From Nepenthes gracilis (taxonomy: Eukaryota; Streptophyta; Magnoliopsida; Caryophyllales; Nepenthaceae), in assembly GCA_033239525.1 (NCBI GenBank), contig BSYO01000024.1, forward strand, positions 4,363,991-4,427,990: a DNA stretch of 64,000 nt, written 5' to 3'. Made by a program: the position numbers and the translations under genes. Under the pieces are notes generated by a model. It did not search any database. It had not been told where the DNA came from and saw only the letters and a program-made list of their open reading frames with translations. This document shows positions 24,780-36,134 of this stretch, one piece after another. Position 1 is the first letter of the stretch. Every line of letters starts with the position of its first letter.

Positions 24780-26075
24780 CCAGAGACCGTCTGAGACCAA
24801 CTTATCAACTTCTGCAAGAGAACTCAGATGTTTTTACCTAGATACCAAGTGACATGTTGGGGATCTCCACTGAAATAATACCCACAAGTTGGGCATAGAT
24901 CCATGTCACAAACCCATCAGGCACAAGTACAGGAACTACTCCATAGAGAAGCTAGTGGCCTTACGCAAAGAAGTGAAAAAGCTCCTAGACGTCGGATTCA
25001 TCCGAGAAGTGCAGTCCCCGAACTGGCTATCAAATGTGGTCATGGTGAAAAAGAATAATGGAAAGTGGAGGATGTGACTGGATTTCACGGAATCAATAAA
25101 GCGTGCCCAAGAACAGCTTCCCTCTCCCCAGAATTGATCAACTTGTAAACTCGACATCTAATCATGAACGTTTAAGCTTCATGGACACATACTCGGGTTA
25201 CAACAAGATAAAGATGAGCCCCAAAGATGAGGAATACACGTCATTCATGATGAACCAAGGGACATACTGTTACAAAGTGATGCCCTTTGGCCTCAAAAAT
25301 GTGGGAGCAACTTACCAACGGTTCATAAATAAAATATTTGATGACCAAGATAGGTCGAATGTGGAGGTCTATGTAGATGACATGTTTATTAAAAGCAAAA
25401 TAAGGGCCACCACATCTAGGACCTGTCTGAGACCTTCAATGTGCTCAGAACCCACTAGATGAAACTCAACCCAAGCAAGTGTATATTTGGAGTGGCGTAT
25501 GAAAAGTTCCTAGGTTATATTATTTCACATCGTGGGATTGAGGCTAATCAAGAAAAGATTAAAGCCATCCTTGAAATGAGATTTTCTCAGACAATAAATG
25601 AAATCTAAAAACTCATTGGACGGGTAGCAGCCCATTCTCGTTTCTTAGCTAAATCGGCCGAGAGACACCTGCCGTTTTTCAAGGCCCTAAGGGGAACGAA
25701 GACCAACGACTTTTAGTGGAATAAGGACTGTGATGAGGCATTCCGAGGACTCAAAGACTATCTGTTGAACCCTCCTCTCTTAACTTCTCCCCAACCAGGT
25801 GAGGAGTTGTATCTGTACCTGGCAGTATCTGACACAGCCATGAGCTTAGTGTGGGTACAATAGTGGCATGATAGATAGCAGCCCGTCTATTACGTTAACA
25901 AGACCTTACTGACACGGAGACTTGGTACCCGTGCTCGGAAAAGATTGCTTTGGCGTTGGTGTATTCTGCACGAAAGTTTAGATTGTATTTCCAAGCATAC
26001 AAAGTGGTGGTCCTGACCGATCAGCCATTAAGAGCTACCTTACAGATGCCCAAGGTATCAGGATGACTGGTCCAG
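24780..26075 (+). pseudogene. Element 2 reverse transcriptase and RNase H
   Basis: RT fingers with EVKKLLDVGFIREVQSPNWL (24960-25040), then DTYSGYNKIKMS, CYKVMPFGLKNVGATYQ and the catalytic YVDDM motif at 25370-25384. A frame shift follows the RT core near 25420. The connection and first RNase H domain (about 25600-26075) survive as broken pieces (FFKALRGTK, then a YLYLAVS-type strand, then DQPLRA). It would copy the genomic RNA into DNA. Confidence 0.85.
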
Positions 26076-26079
26076 TGGG

Positions 26080-26645
26080 CCATTAAGTTGGGTGTGTTTG
26101 ATATCGAATTTCATCCGATGCCAGCCTTAAAAGGTCAGGCCCTCGTGGACTTCGTTGTTGAGACAATGACCCCGACCCTTGCTGATCCAGACAATCATGG
26201 TGTAGACGAGCTAAATGAAGAAACAACATGGACACTATATGTAGACGGCTCTTTAATAGATGATGGCTATGGAGTTGGCATTGTATTACGAATGCCCGAG
26301 GGATCAGAGATAAAATATTCAATTACCTTGGGGTTCTCAGTCACAAACAATGCCACAGAGTATAAAGCGTTGCTAGTGGGACTCTGATTAGCCAAGGAAT
26401 GCTCGGCCAAAAGCTTGTTGTCTACAGCGACTCTGAGCTAGTCGTCAACCAAGTCCGTGGACATTTCTGAGTTAATAGCCTACAGCTCTCCAAATACCTC
26501 TCAAAGGTCAAGGATATGACTGCGGATTTTGAGAAGGTTGAATTCATCCATATCCCAAGGAAGGAGAACGGGAAGGCTGACATGTTGGCAAGAGCAACAA
26601 CTTCGGAGGACCCAGAGCAATGAGGCCAAGGAATGCGAGAAGTTC
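26080..26645 (+). pseudogene. Element 2 second (archaeal-type) RNase H
   Basis: After the FDIEFHPMPALKGQALVDFV linker the frame reads WTLYVDGSLIDDGYGVGIVL, then ITLGFSVTNNATEYKALLVGL, and after a stop AKECSAK and VYSDSELVVNQV in another frame. The catalytic Asp (YVDG), Glu (TEYKAL) and Asp (SDSEL) positions are all visible. This second RNase H is characteristic of the Tat lineage. Confidence 0.85.
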
Positions 26646-26749
26646 TGAACAGGCCAACCATCTAGGACTCCGAGCCAGAAGTGATGCAAGTCTCGAGTAG
26701 CAACACTTGGATGAATTATATCCAAGGGACATTACCTGAGGACGCGGAC

Positions 26750-27929
26750 GTAGCCAAGAGGGTAAAAACGATAGCGGGTTGATACACTATTATAGGCGGT
26801 CAATTGTACCGACGAGGGGGGTCTTGACCCCTTACTTGAGTTATCTCACCCCCAAGGAGGCAGAGTACACCCTCCAAGAAATGCGCCTCTGAATCTATGG
26901 ATCCCACATCGGGGAAAAGAACCTAACCTTCAAGGTCATGAGGTAAGGGTACTATTGGCCAACCTAAAGTATGATGTCATGGATTTTGTGCACAAATATA
27001 AAAATTGCCAAATGTACGGCAACATGACTCACCGACCCCATACTGAGCTCTGAGCATTACAATCACCATGGCCCTTTGCCCGATGGGGGCTTGACATCCT
27101 CGGACCACTTCCAGTGGCAACCGGATAAAAGAAGTTCCTAAATGTTGGGATTGACTATTTTACCAAATGAGTCAAGGTAGTGCCACTTGTAAAGATTACA
27201 GAGTAGAACGCAACTGAGTTTGTCCGGCAGAGCATTGTGTGTAGGTTTGGAATTTCCGAGAGTATCGTGACTGACAATGGGACATTGTTTACTAGGAAGT
27301 AGTTCACTAAGTACTGCACCAGCCTAAGGATCAAGTTGGTTCATGCGTCAATCGCGTATCCACAGAACAACGGGCAAGTGGAGATCACGAACCTTACGAT
27401 CTTATATGGACTCAAGACAAAGTTAGACCACTCCGGGGGTTCATGGGTGAACAAGCTACCATCTATCCTCTGGTCGTACAGAATAACTCTGAGGGAACCC
27501 ACAAGAAAGACAACATTCAGCCTGTGTTATGGGGTAGAGGCAGTTATTCCAGTGGAGGTTGGCCTTCCAAGTCTCCGGATAGAATATTTCTGTCCGAGCG
27601 AGAAAAGTCAAAGGCTTCGAGAAAGTCTCAATATGTTCGAAGAAGTCTGAGATCAAGCGAGGCTGAGGACGGCGGCATACCAACAAAGGGTTGCCCAATA
27701 TTACAATAAGAAAGTGAAGGTGCGGCAATTCGAGGTAGCGGACCTGATACCGAGAAGCATGGAGGCCATGGGCAAAAATACCAAGTAAAATTAACTCTTC
27801 CCAAATTGGGAAGGGTCATTCCTCGTCTCTATTATCCTTCAAAATGGGGTCTATAAGTTGTGCACCCAAGAAGGCAGATTGGTCCCTCGGATATGGAACG
27901 CCACGCACCTCAAAAAGTATTATCATTAA
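26750..27929 (+). pseudogene. Element 2 integrase
   Basis: The zinc-binding HHCC region (GSHIGEKNLTFK, then cysteines of a KNCQMYG-type segment, 26880-27020) is followed by the core (DIL, then VTDNGT-like sequence near 27270, then a PQNNGQVE segment at 27360-27385) and a C-terminal NATHLKKYYH stop at 27929. Many stops interrupt it. It would insert the cDNA; inactive here. Confidence 0.85.
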
Positions 27930-28111
27930 ATGTTCAAATGATCAGATAAGGTGAAACGCATCATTCGATATGCTTGTAACACGTTTCATTGACGTAATAA
28001 AATTGCCTTTCTATTATTTCTTGTCTTGTATAGCATTGAATGTTGCATGTTATTGACTCACAAGACTTAAGCTGTCCCTAAGTCAGGTGAAAGAAACCCT
28101 TTCATTTGACC

Positions 28112-28325
28112 TAAAACTCGGCCATATCCGAGCGACCTAAGAGGTTGTACTCAAAACTTGGCAATGTCCAAATGGCCTAAAAGCTCGTACTTAAAACTTG
28201 GCATTGTTCGAGCGACCTAAGAGGTCATACCCCAAAAACTTGGCCATATTCGAGCGGCCCAAGAGGACGAACTAAAATTTGGCCATGGTGCCAAGCAACC
28301 CGAGAGGTTAAACTTAAAACTTAAG
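28112..28325 (+). repeat. Element 2 post-pol hairpin repeat array
   Basis: Five units of about 40-50 bp between the integrase stop and the 3' end of the antisense gene. Each has a short inverted repeat followed by a (G)ACCTAAGAGGT-like tail. Unit 1 stem: CTCGG (28117-28121) with CCGAG (28128-28132). Others: TTGG with CCAA, and TTGGC with GCCAA. The stem bases differ between units but mostly stay paired. Confidence 0.65.
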
Positions 28326-28498
28326 GGATATAAAGTAGCAAGTATGCAGTAACCCTAGAGGTAGCATCTTCAATCTAAAATGGTCAAAAGGTTTAGAAGT
28401 TAGGACTATGTCTCCTTGAAAAGCATGTCATAAAAGAACCAAACACTCCAATGGTCCGAGTAAGATAAACCAAGCGTTTGCACTTAAATAATGTGAAT

Positions 28499-28504
28499 TT
28501 TATT
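28499..28504 (-). terminator. Poly(A) signal of the element 2 antisense gene
   Basis: AATAAA on the minus strand, downstream of the coiled-coil part of ORF-B and before the hairpin array. Confidence 0.45.
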
Positions 28505-28559
28505 CACAAAATAATACGTATACAACAGTATGCATATACATAAAAAGGGGGGGAAAACT

Positions 28560-30673
28560 TTGCAACCCAACGGATGTAAAGTCAGCCCACAGATGGTTCT
28601 TGTTGAGGAGAAGTGCCCTGCTACTGCTGTCCTCCAGGACCAGTGGGCACCGCTTGCTCCGAGGATCCCAGATGCCTAAGGGTTTCGGATGACTTGATGG
28701 TCCAGGCACAAAGGGGCTAGGAGGCTAATTCCTTCTTGGGAGGCCATACAAGTCTTCCACACAGGTTACACAGGCATTCCGAGGATTAAAGGTAGCTGTA
28801 GAAAATCAAGGACTCAACAACCTCATCACTCTACGGCACAGGTTGATGCCGTCCTAGTACTTGCCTTCTTGCGCTGGAGCAATGTCGATTGCCTTCACTG
28901 AAGTTCTCAGCACTTCCTCAAACTAGAGGTTCCTGTCCCTTTGCAATTTATATTGTACTTGTTAAAGCTCAAATGTATCTTCAAGAGATGCGATCTTCCC
29001 CTTGGCCTCAGCAAGCACAGCCTCCAAGCATTTGTTGACCTAGGCAAGGGCCTTGGAAGCTTCCAGTTTTGTATAGTCTTGGGCGCCCTCACTAATAATT
29101 GAGCCAAGTATGCCGGCCATGTCCCGAAGTTGTAAAGGCAAAACAAGTCAACCAAGTACAGATAAAAGAAGATAAAATCAAAAAGTGATAGGTGAATACC
29201 TTGGTCACAGTAGAGCTCCATGAAGTGCTCTCTTCTCTGGGAACCTCGAGCTCCTCAGGCCTCTTGGCCGTAGCATCCTGCGCCATAGAAGTCTCAGCCC
29301 TAGCATTGGGTGCAAAAGCGGCGACGTCCAAGACTGGGGGCTAGCATGCTCCTTGGCCCCAGTCTGGGCTTTAGCTAAACGTGGAGTCCCAACGCCTCCC
29401 TCGACCCCAAGCTCTTCAAAGACCGCACGTGAAGTTATAATCGGACTATAAATTTGTATTACAAGGCAGGGGAGCTCAGTAGGCACGTCAGCGGTCAGCT
29501 CTACACCGCGACTCTCCTCAACCTTAGCAAGTCTCGAAATAAGTGTCATCATTGTCATCACCGTCGCTTCCTCGACCTGAGTCACCTCAATCTCCCTCAC
29601 TGTGTATCCCACGCTGATGTACTCGGATGGATCATCAATCCAATCTAAGACTTCACCAGTGAACTCAGAGGGAACGTCAAGAAATGGCTCACCAATGGGA
29701 GGCTGGGTGGCAGAGAGATCTGCGGACTGGTCAGCAGATTGAGATGGCTAACCAGAGTACTCAGCAAAAGTAGAAGGTCTGAGACCTTCAGCCTCTTAGA
29801 CTGGCTGCATAACCAAAGTCCCCGGCCTCCTCACAAGAGGCGCAATCACAGCATCGTCATCATCGAACGAGAAGTAATAAACAATGGTCATCGGACGCTT
29901 TGAAGCCTCTGTCCGACGATTCTTCCTTGGCCGCTTGGATGGCTCCTCAATCCTCAAAGGGACTTCCTTCTTCTTGAACTTCTTCTTTCTCTTCTTCGTT
30001 ATAGCAGCAGTGGTAGGGGCTCCAGAGCTCTCGCCACGAGTCTCCCACCTGGCCCTTTCTAAGTTCTCCGGTCACGACCAAATATTCTGCTTGTTTTCGT
30101 TTAAAGTGTCAAGGTTGGTCTGCACCAAATCCACAACCTCCAGGTCAACCTCCCTCTCCCTTACAGAAGGGTCTGCATCCACGTTGCCCCAAATAGTGGA
30201 AAGAGCCCAAGTCTCTGGGACCTCCAAGAAGAGGAACTTATCCTTCCAGCTCTTGGTAGAATCGGGATTCTCGCCACTCATAACAATATAATCAGAACGT
30301 GGGGTGGCAACAACCCAATCCAGATTATGGGTGAAGCGAAAAATCACCTTCACCATTGCAACCTCAAGAATTTTATTGTGACAAGTAAAAACATAGAGTA
30401 AAATAAGGTACCTAACGGCGCTAGGTTGTAACCTAGTGAACGAGACCTTGAGTGACTTCATGATGAGATAGAGCTCTAGCGGGACAGGAAAGCAAACCCT
30501 ACCGTTGAGGTGGACTTCGTAGACGGTGATGAAGCCGTCCGATGGACTGCAAGCCCTCTGATGGGGTCCGGGATCACCATGGCCATCGATTCATGTATCT
30601 TATATCTGGTGTGAATGGATTTGAGTCTACCCAGAGAAACGGAGGAAGCAATATCCTTAACCCCAAGCACCAT
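28560..30673 (-). pseudogene. Element 2 antisense gene (ORF-B)
   Basis: On the minus strand an ATG at 30673 begins MVLGVKDIASSVSLGRL, and the following segments in two frames (30640-30290) line up with the N-terminal domain of the element 3 copy: an HTRYKIHESM block, then FITVYEVHLNG, then LYLIMKSLKVSFTRLQPSAV, then FRFTHNLDWVVAT. I recognise this as the 'putative gypsy-type transposon' domain of Tat extra ORFs. Next come strongly basic stretches (TKKRKKKFKKKEV and KRPRKNRR, about 29999-29900), an acidic middle, a 70 bp intron, and a coiled-coil region. AATAAA on the minus strand lies at 28499-28504. Stops and shifts make it a pseudogene. The role of this protein is not known to me. Confidence 0.7.
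29130..29199 (-). other. Candidate intron in element 2 antisense gene (acceptor mutated)
   Basis: The donor reads ACCAAG|GTATTC on the minus strand. The acceptor reads TTTGCCTTTACAA|CTTCGG, where a functional site would need CAG, so the last base has probably mutated. Length 70 bp. Joining the two sides puts LRDMAGILGSII and a coiled coil directly after the variable acidic region, as in element 3. Confidence 0.5.
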
Positions 30674-30851
30674 TAAAGCCCAAAGAGAAAGTACTGAAGA
30701 AATGGGGAGGAAAGAAAATTTTGGAAGGAGAATAGCCAAGGGTTTAGGAGAGAAATTCCTTAGGTTGCGTGAATAAAAACAGAAATGAAGGCAAGCCATA
30801 ATATTTGAAATAGGCAAGAAAAGCAAAGGCACACGCCATCATTACCCTAGC

Positions 30852-30857
30852 TACGTG
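30852..30857 (-). promoter_or_regulatory. ACGTG box upstream of element 2 antisense gene
   Basis: CACGTA on the minus strand (TACGTG on plus), in the context GCCACGTAGC, about 180 bp upstream of the ATG at 30673. Equivalent CACGTG boxes occur 155-166 bp upstream of the antisense ATGs in two other elements. G-box-like, assigned by position. Confidence 0.45.
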
Positions 30858-31384
30858 GCAATCCCCCATATGCTGCCAAAGTAGTGAGCCTTGGCTTCTC
30901 AAGGTGACGTTAATCAAATCGACGCGCATTTAATGCGCTTTAATGACCAAAATTGGTGGCGCAAACCGGCATCTCGGACTCAAAAGAAGCTCTTGAACAT
31001 ACTCTCACTGAAAGCTTTAAGTACCAAAATGTCCGAGGATATTTCAAGAAGTCTGAGGACACCATCACAAAGTGTGTGGCGGTGCCCAAAGCTACAAATT
31101 TCCTCGGACATTTTGATCCAGTGGCAGACCCTTACGTGTCCTTGGTCAATCCAACCAATGTGCCCCAAGCTAATGTCCGCAGACCGAAAGAAAAAAAAAA
31201 GAGGGGGAAGAGAGAGCAAGTGTCAACTTCAAACAAAGGCTGAACAACGCCACTGAGCGAAGGGACGAGCTGGCTTCCAAATGGAAATGCATTCCACATG
31301 AGAGTCGTTTGCATCCCTTAGACATACCAAAAGGAGAAAGGATTCATGCAACCAATGAAGAGAATAAAGGCAACAACTACTTCT

Positions 31385-31390
31385 TTTATT
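31385..31390 (-). terminator. Poly(A) signal of element 2 ORF-A
   Basis: AATAAA on the minus strand about 125 bp past the ORF-A stop. Confidence 0.4.
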
Positions 31391-31515
31391 AATCAAACTT
31401 CATTTACAAAGTACATGACTTGTGACAGCAAAAGTACAAGAAAGTGGAAGAAGATATGACACGGGGTATAAATCCCAGAGCGACAACCCAGGATGCTTGG
31501 GGCATGGAAAGGGAG

Positions 31516-31950
31516 CTAAATCCACATGAGATCACCACAGCTCCACTGCCGGTAACCCAACAAGCCCAAGGGCCATCGGTGTTGGTCAGCTCCTGCGGGC
31601 AAGCCCAACAAAGCAAAACCAACACCCATGATAGGAGCTCTAGCGGGAAAGTGGGAAACATGTGCTCCCCCGACAGGAACTCCCTCTAGACGGTACATGT
31701 GATGTTCAAGTGAAGCGGAGACCATGGGCGAAGCACCACTCCAGAGATAAAGTTCCCTGTGATGGCTCCTCCATGATCCTCCATCGTGCTGGAGATCACC
31801 GTAGCCTATAGGGAGGCACACGACGACAGCAAAGTGGCCAAGCCACCCTCACTAACATGAGAAATTGCCCATGGTAGGGGCATGAGGACAGTTTTCATTG
31901 GGAGCTTCAAATCTCCAGTTAGTCCACCTAACTCCTTTATGGATACCCAT
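31516..31950 (-). pseudogene. Element 2 second antisense unit (ORF-A)
   Basis: An ATG at 31950 begins MGIHKGVRWTNWRFEAPNEN. After two stops the frame continues GWLGHFAVVVCLPIGYGDLQ and stays open to 31516. It has its own TATAAATA box (32033-32040) and an AATAAA at 31385-31390 on the same strand. Nucleotide similarity to 35110-35250 of the minus-strand Tat element (GTGGCTyGGCCACTyT, then TCGTCrTGTGCCT) shows it is a shared part of the family rather than chance. I do not recognise the protein. Confidence 0.45.
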
Positions 31951-32032
31951 TAGAAGCAGAGCGAGCCAAGGCCCTCACATTATTCCTCCGAAATAAGCTA
32001 ACAGATGAACAACACCAGTCGAGGATCCCTCC

Positions 32033-32040
32033 TATTTATA
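32033..32040 (-). promoter_or_regulatory. TATA box of element 2 ORF-A
   Basis: TATAAATA on the minus strand within CCTATAAATAGGAGG, about 85 bp upstream of the ATG at 31950. Confidence 0.5.
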
Positions 32041-32341
32041 GGCTAGCTAGCACCCTAACCACACTCAGTTGGGCACACTTTCCAGTGGCCATCATCTATG
32101 GGGAAGGAAAAACCACAAATCTCAGGTGAGCACAGGCGTGAAGACCTGACCCATCAGGGTGACAAGTCACTACATCATCTGGAAAGCTTGAACGACTGCA
32201 TGGGAAAGACGTGACGTCAGAAGTACTAGGGAAGGCACAACGTCAAAAGGCCTGGATAAGACGTGACACTAAGAAAAGGGCTAAAGTGGACCCCAGACCC
32301 AAAGGCAGAGATGCTAGGCCTCGACTGAAAGTTGGCCCATG

Positions 32342-32353
32342 TATGGGGGGCTA
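32342..32353 (+). other. Polypurine tract of element 2
   Basis: ATGGGGGGCTAG directly precedes the TG of the 3' LTR. Element 3 has the identical ATGGGGGGCTAG before its 3' LTR, so plus-strand priming is likely shared. Confidence 0.8.
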
Positions 32354-33142
32354 GTGATGGGTACCAATACTTTAGGCCCATAGGCAAGATCCATTTCCGT
32401 GAAATCAAGCCTTTGTATCATAGAGATCCAATAGGCTTAGGAGGCCCAAGAGGTCTAGGCATTAGGGCCAGCCTATACGAGATGGATGACCAAAAACCCA
32501 TAAAGGTCCGTGGACTAAGGATGGTTCTGGGACATCATTCGCCTCTACATGAACGGTGTGTCAGAGATTTGGTTACTAACCCTGTTAGACTGCATGAAGA
32601 ATGATGGCCAAGGCATGCACCCAATCACTGCAGATATGACAAAGTAGAAGATCACTTGACGTGTACACAACGTCTCTGGCATGGTGAATGGGTTTAGAAG
32701 AGTTGGTGGCAGATTTTCCTACACACATCAAGGCCACGTAGATAACCCTCAAAGGATGGCTCAACCATTATAAATACATTAATTGTGCACCTAATAAGGG
32801 ATCCCAACATTCACTCTGGCCTAGCTACTATAGAGAGAGAAAAAGAAAGGGAGAAAAAGGCTTGAACACGCTTTGTAATCTCTTTGTAATCTCCGACGGC
32901 ATAGTGAAGTTAGTTCTCAGACTGAAATCCCGTGGTTTTCCCTTCTTATTTACGGGAAGGTTTTTTACGCAAAAACTTTGCATGCTTACGTCCTTGTACT
33001 CTCTAACTCTCGACCATCAAATCATGTCCTCATCAATCAACGTACATTTCATTCTTTGTATTGCAAAGGTCTCATCTGAAAGCGGTCATGGACTCAGCGA
33101 AGCTCCCGTCCGTACAAGCACGTAAGATCTAAGGATGCAACA
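32354..33142 (+). repeat. 3' LTR of element 2
   Basis: TGATGGGTACCAATAC to GATGCAACA, 789 bp, followed by TSD CATAT. It differs from the 5' LTR by many transitions and small indels, so the insertion is not recent. Confidence 0.9.
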
Positions 33143-33400
33143 CATATAAACTAAATAACAAGTTTATAAACAATCCAAACTGTTTAATTTATGAATCTAA
33201 ATAGCCTGGCCAAACACTATTTTCTAATCTGTTTTAAAATTATACTCGATTAACGCCCATTTCTTTTAAAATAAATGAGCTCGAACATACTACTATTAAG
33301 ATGAGTATCAAAATTATTCATAAATTTCTCAACTAATTTATAATCTTAAATAATAAAAAAAACAAACAAACTGAATAACTAGAAAAGAAGATAACTTAAT
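33143..33400. repeat. About 230 bp tandem array, right part after element 2
   Basis: Contains the same blocks as the left part (AAATGAGCTCGAACATACT, ATTATTCATAAATTTCTCAAC, AAACAAACTGAATAAC). It is the continuation interrupted by element 2. From 33400 to 33674 nothing further is recognised. Confidence 0.7.
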
Positions 33401-33674
33401 TACTTAAAATTTCCACTAATACATGATCTCAGCAACTCAACAATTGTGGAAATGCGGGTTGTGGGGTTTCAAATAGTCACTTTCCTTACACAAACAAAGT
33501 GTAATGCACATAGCACTAATTTTAAAGTTATTAGGTACTAATTTATCGGAAGACACTCAAAAGAGATCATTCATAACAGACATATTTAGAGGGTATTTTT
33601 TAGCTATTTTTAGAATATTTTCAGATGACTTGATGGTCATGCATTTATTTATTATTGCTTGTAATCAATAGTAT

Positions 33675-34623
33675 TGATGCGTCCTAAGGTCTAGATTCTC
33701 GTACGGATTAGAGAGCGTTCAAATTCCTCAACTTGGGTAGATCATGAATGGGTCCGGTCTTCACGTCTCTCAATCTGAGCCCTACGCATGACAAACTATA
33801 AATAAGAGGTCAATGGACGGCGATATATTCTCCCACTGTAAACACTCCAACGTTCAAGTCAGAAATCTTTCTCAGGAGTTAGAAAGATAAAAGTATGGAA
33901 ATAAACGTGATGGGGAATGCATATATACTAGTGTGCAGGGAGTGCGTATGGTGTTTGGAGGAGGTTTGTGCTCCCCTTTTTGCACTGCTAAGAGTGGCTT
34001 ACGATCTTCACTAGTTTGTGGTAGCGGTTTGAGGGAAGAGAGTTGACTATTTCTCTTTGTTTGCTTGAGTGCAGGGTGCTAAGATCGATCTCAAATCTCA
34101 AGTCACCAGTTAGGTCTTTCAGAAATGGGATTTGAGATACCCTTCTCTACTGAGGGAGAAGATATTTGTAGGCTCCATGAAGGGAGCTTTCGAGCGCGAG
34201 AATCTTTGATAGGTGACTTGTTGGGATTTGTTGACCGTTGAGTGCTGGCGGTGGCCAGTGGTGTCAATTGTTGCCTTGTGGTGGCGCGGGGACTATCGTC
34301 AAGTGTGGCCGACACAGGCCTGTTTGACTTTGCTTAAATTGGTCGAGCAACTGTTGGGATAGCGTGCGTTGCGGTTGGCCAGTGTTGACCTCATCTCCCA
34401 TTGGCTGACATTCACTGGGCCAACGTCTCTTGCGCTACCAATCTGTGGATGCTTCAATAGAGACATGGGCGAAACTGATTGGGCATGCGTCAGGGGCTCC
34501 TAAGAGGCCTTGCCCAAAATTTCCTGTGGTGTCGCAGCGGGGTTGGGCCCATCTGCTCGTTGGACCCATCTACTATCAATTAGGCCACGTTGGTTCTAGT
34601 CCAGATTCGTGTTGGACCCATCA
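33675..34623 (-). repeat. 3' LTR of the minus-strand Tat element
   Basis: 949 bp, TGATGGGTCC...GGACGCATCA on the minus strand. Its end region (33675-33900) is similar to the end of the solo LTR (7139 onward) and of the LTR at 37730-39294. Confidence 0.75.
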
Positions 34624-34639
34624 CTAGCCCTCTATACCT

Positions 34640-35600
34640 AGGGATAACCCATTGCCAAGGCCTAAATTTTAGAAGGTGGGTCCTACTGCTAGTTTGCGTG
34701 TGCCTTCTAGAGATGCGCCAATCTTTGATTATCATGGATTTCATTCCCTCTCCATGCGAATATGCAGCCTTTCAAAGGCGCTGCAGTGATTCGGTGCCAT
34801 GTTTGGAAAGATTTGCAACCTGATAATCCGCCCTGCATTGATGGCTTTCCTATTTTCTGATTAACAATCGTCAGGTGGTGCGCCCCTTTGGAGCTCGTTG
34901 GTCTTCTGTGCTGCTACAAATTTGGGGGGTTCCCACACTTTTTTGGACCCAAGCTCATTCCTTCACCGGTGAAACAATGCGGGCTCCTCGGCTCATCTCA
35001 TGCCCCCAGGAGTTCCGCACCAGAATCAAACAGATTTGTGGTAGACTTGTAGCCGCTTTTGAAGCCAGTTGTCATGCTCCTCTTGTTGATGTTTCCTCAT
35101 AATAACGAGAGTGGCTCGGCCACTCTACAATCGTCATGTGCCTTCTCTCCACCTGGCCCGAGTGTTCAACTGTTGGAGGAGTATCATGAGGCCAAAACTC
35201 TAATTCGGGGTCTTCATTCCCCTGAAAGCATGCTGCTTGCAGCTCTTTCCACAGTCGGTCGTCCTTCGAGCTTGGCTGGAGGAGGGATAATCTCAAGTTC
35301 CGTCAGGCTCTGCATCTAGCGCGTCATGGCTTCAGCACTTGACTCCGAATGGAGGCGCTGATAGCGAAGGATTTGCATCTAATTCACCCCATCGAGGGGG
35401 AATCGGCACCGGGGTTGATGTGACCAGAATGAGGTGACTCCTCATGATGTAGCATTTCTACTTCAAACAGTGCGTTCCAAGCAGGCACCGTTCTTCTTCT
35501 GCTCCTCGTACTTTCCTTCACTTCTCTTCTTTTTTTTATACTTGTGTTAGCGCAAGCCTTATATCTTGTAAAGAATATTTCAATGAATAAAACCGTTGAT
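34640..35600 (+). pseudogene. ORF-A remnant of the minus-strand Tat element
   Basis: Plus-strand reading pieces (34590-34823, 34875-35102, 35059-35319) interrupted by stops. The stretch 35110-35250 resembles element 2 ORF-A at nucleotide level. AATAAA at 35586-35591 closes it. It contains WKDLQPDNPPCIDGFPIF-like and SVQLLEEYHEAKTL segments; I cannot name the domain. Confidence 0.4.
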
Positions 35601-35963
35601 ATTTGCCTTTATCTCTTGTGCCATTGGATTTTCTTTTTAATGCTACTTTGTATGACTCAAGGGCCGAAGGGTCCTCTTGCCGCCATAAATGCTTGATCAC
35701 TTGTCTATTTTGAGTGTCAATCGGCATGTGGCTATCTTTGTCGACGTCCATCCATCAGGTCCGAATTTGGACCATCAGCGGGAGGGCCTGGTAAGAGCCG
35801 CTTGGGGGCATGTGCCGCTCACACCCTTTCTCAGGTAGCTGAACATTGCTGATGGAGGCCGCGTCAATCAAGTCACGTTTGTGCATTTAATGTGATGGGA
35901 ACCATAGAGTCATCGCGTCATAATTGCTTTCATTTGAAAAGACACAGTGCCTCATGGCGTTGC

Positions 35964-35969
35964 CACGTG
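35964..35969 (+). promoter_or_regulatory. G-box upstream of ORF-B in the minus-strand Tat element
   Basis: CACGTG within TTGCCACGTGGACAG, 166 bp before the ATG at 36135. A TATA-like CTATTTAAATG at about 36040-36050 lies between them, a plausible plant promoter order. Confidence 0.5.
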
Positions 35970-36134
35970 GACAGATCTCACTGGGTGGTGGAGTGCCTTC
36001 CCCTTATTAGACAATGTATTTTCCTTGGGGGGACTTTGGCTATTTAAATGTCAAAGCCCTCTTCAACTTGGGCATTCATTTGTTGCTGTGAGATGCAAAA
36101 CCTGAGCCTGCAATTTTTTCCTCTTTCCTTTGGC

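Larger units (their letters stand above)
21610..33142 (+). mobile_element. Element 2: full-length degenerate Ty3/gypsy Tat-type retrotransposon, TSD CATAT
   Basis: LTRs at 21610-22385 and 32354-33142 have the same layout and are clearly diverged. The TSD CATAT is at 21605-21609 and 33143-33147. Internal order: primer-binding site, gag, protease, RT, RNase H, a second (archaeal-type) RNase H, integrase, a hairpin repeat array, an antisense gene with an intron, a second antisense unit, polypurine tract, 3' LTR. The second RNase H and an extra ORF after pol are established marks of the plant Tat lineage. All coding parts carry stops or frameshifts. Confidence 0.95.

Noticed and set aside
34680..35330. 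Plant mobile domain (aminotransferase-like) protein
   Set aside because: Faint resemblance around PPCIDGFPIF only; position and similarity to element 2 ORF-A explain the region better.
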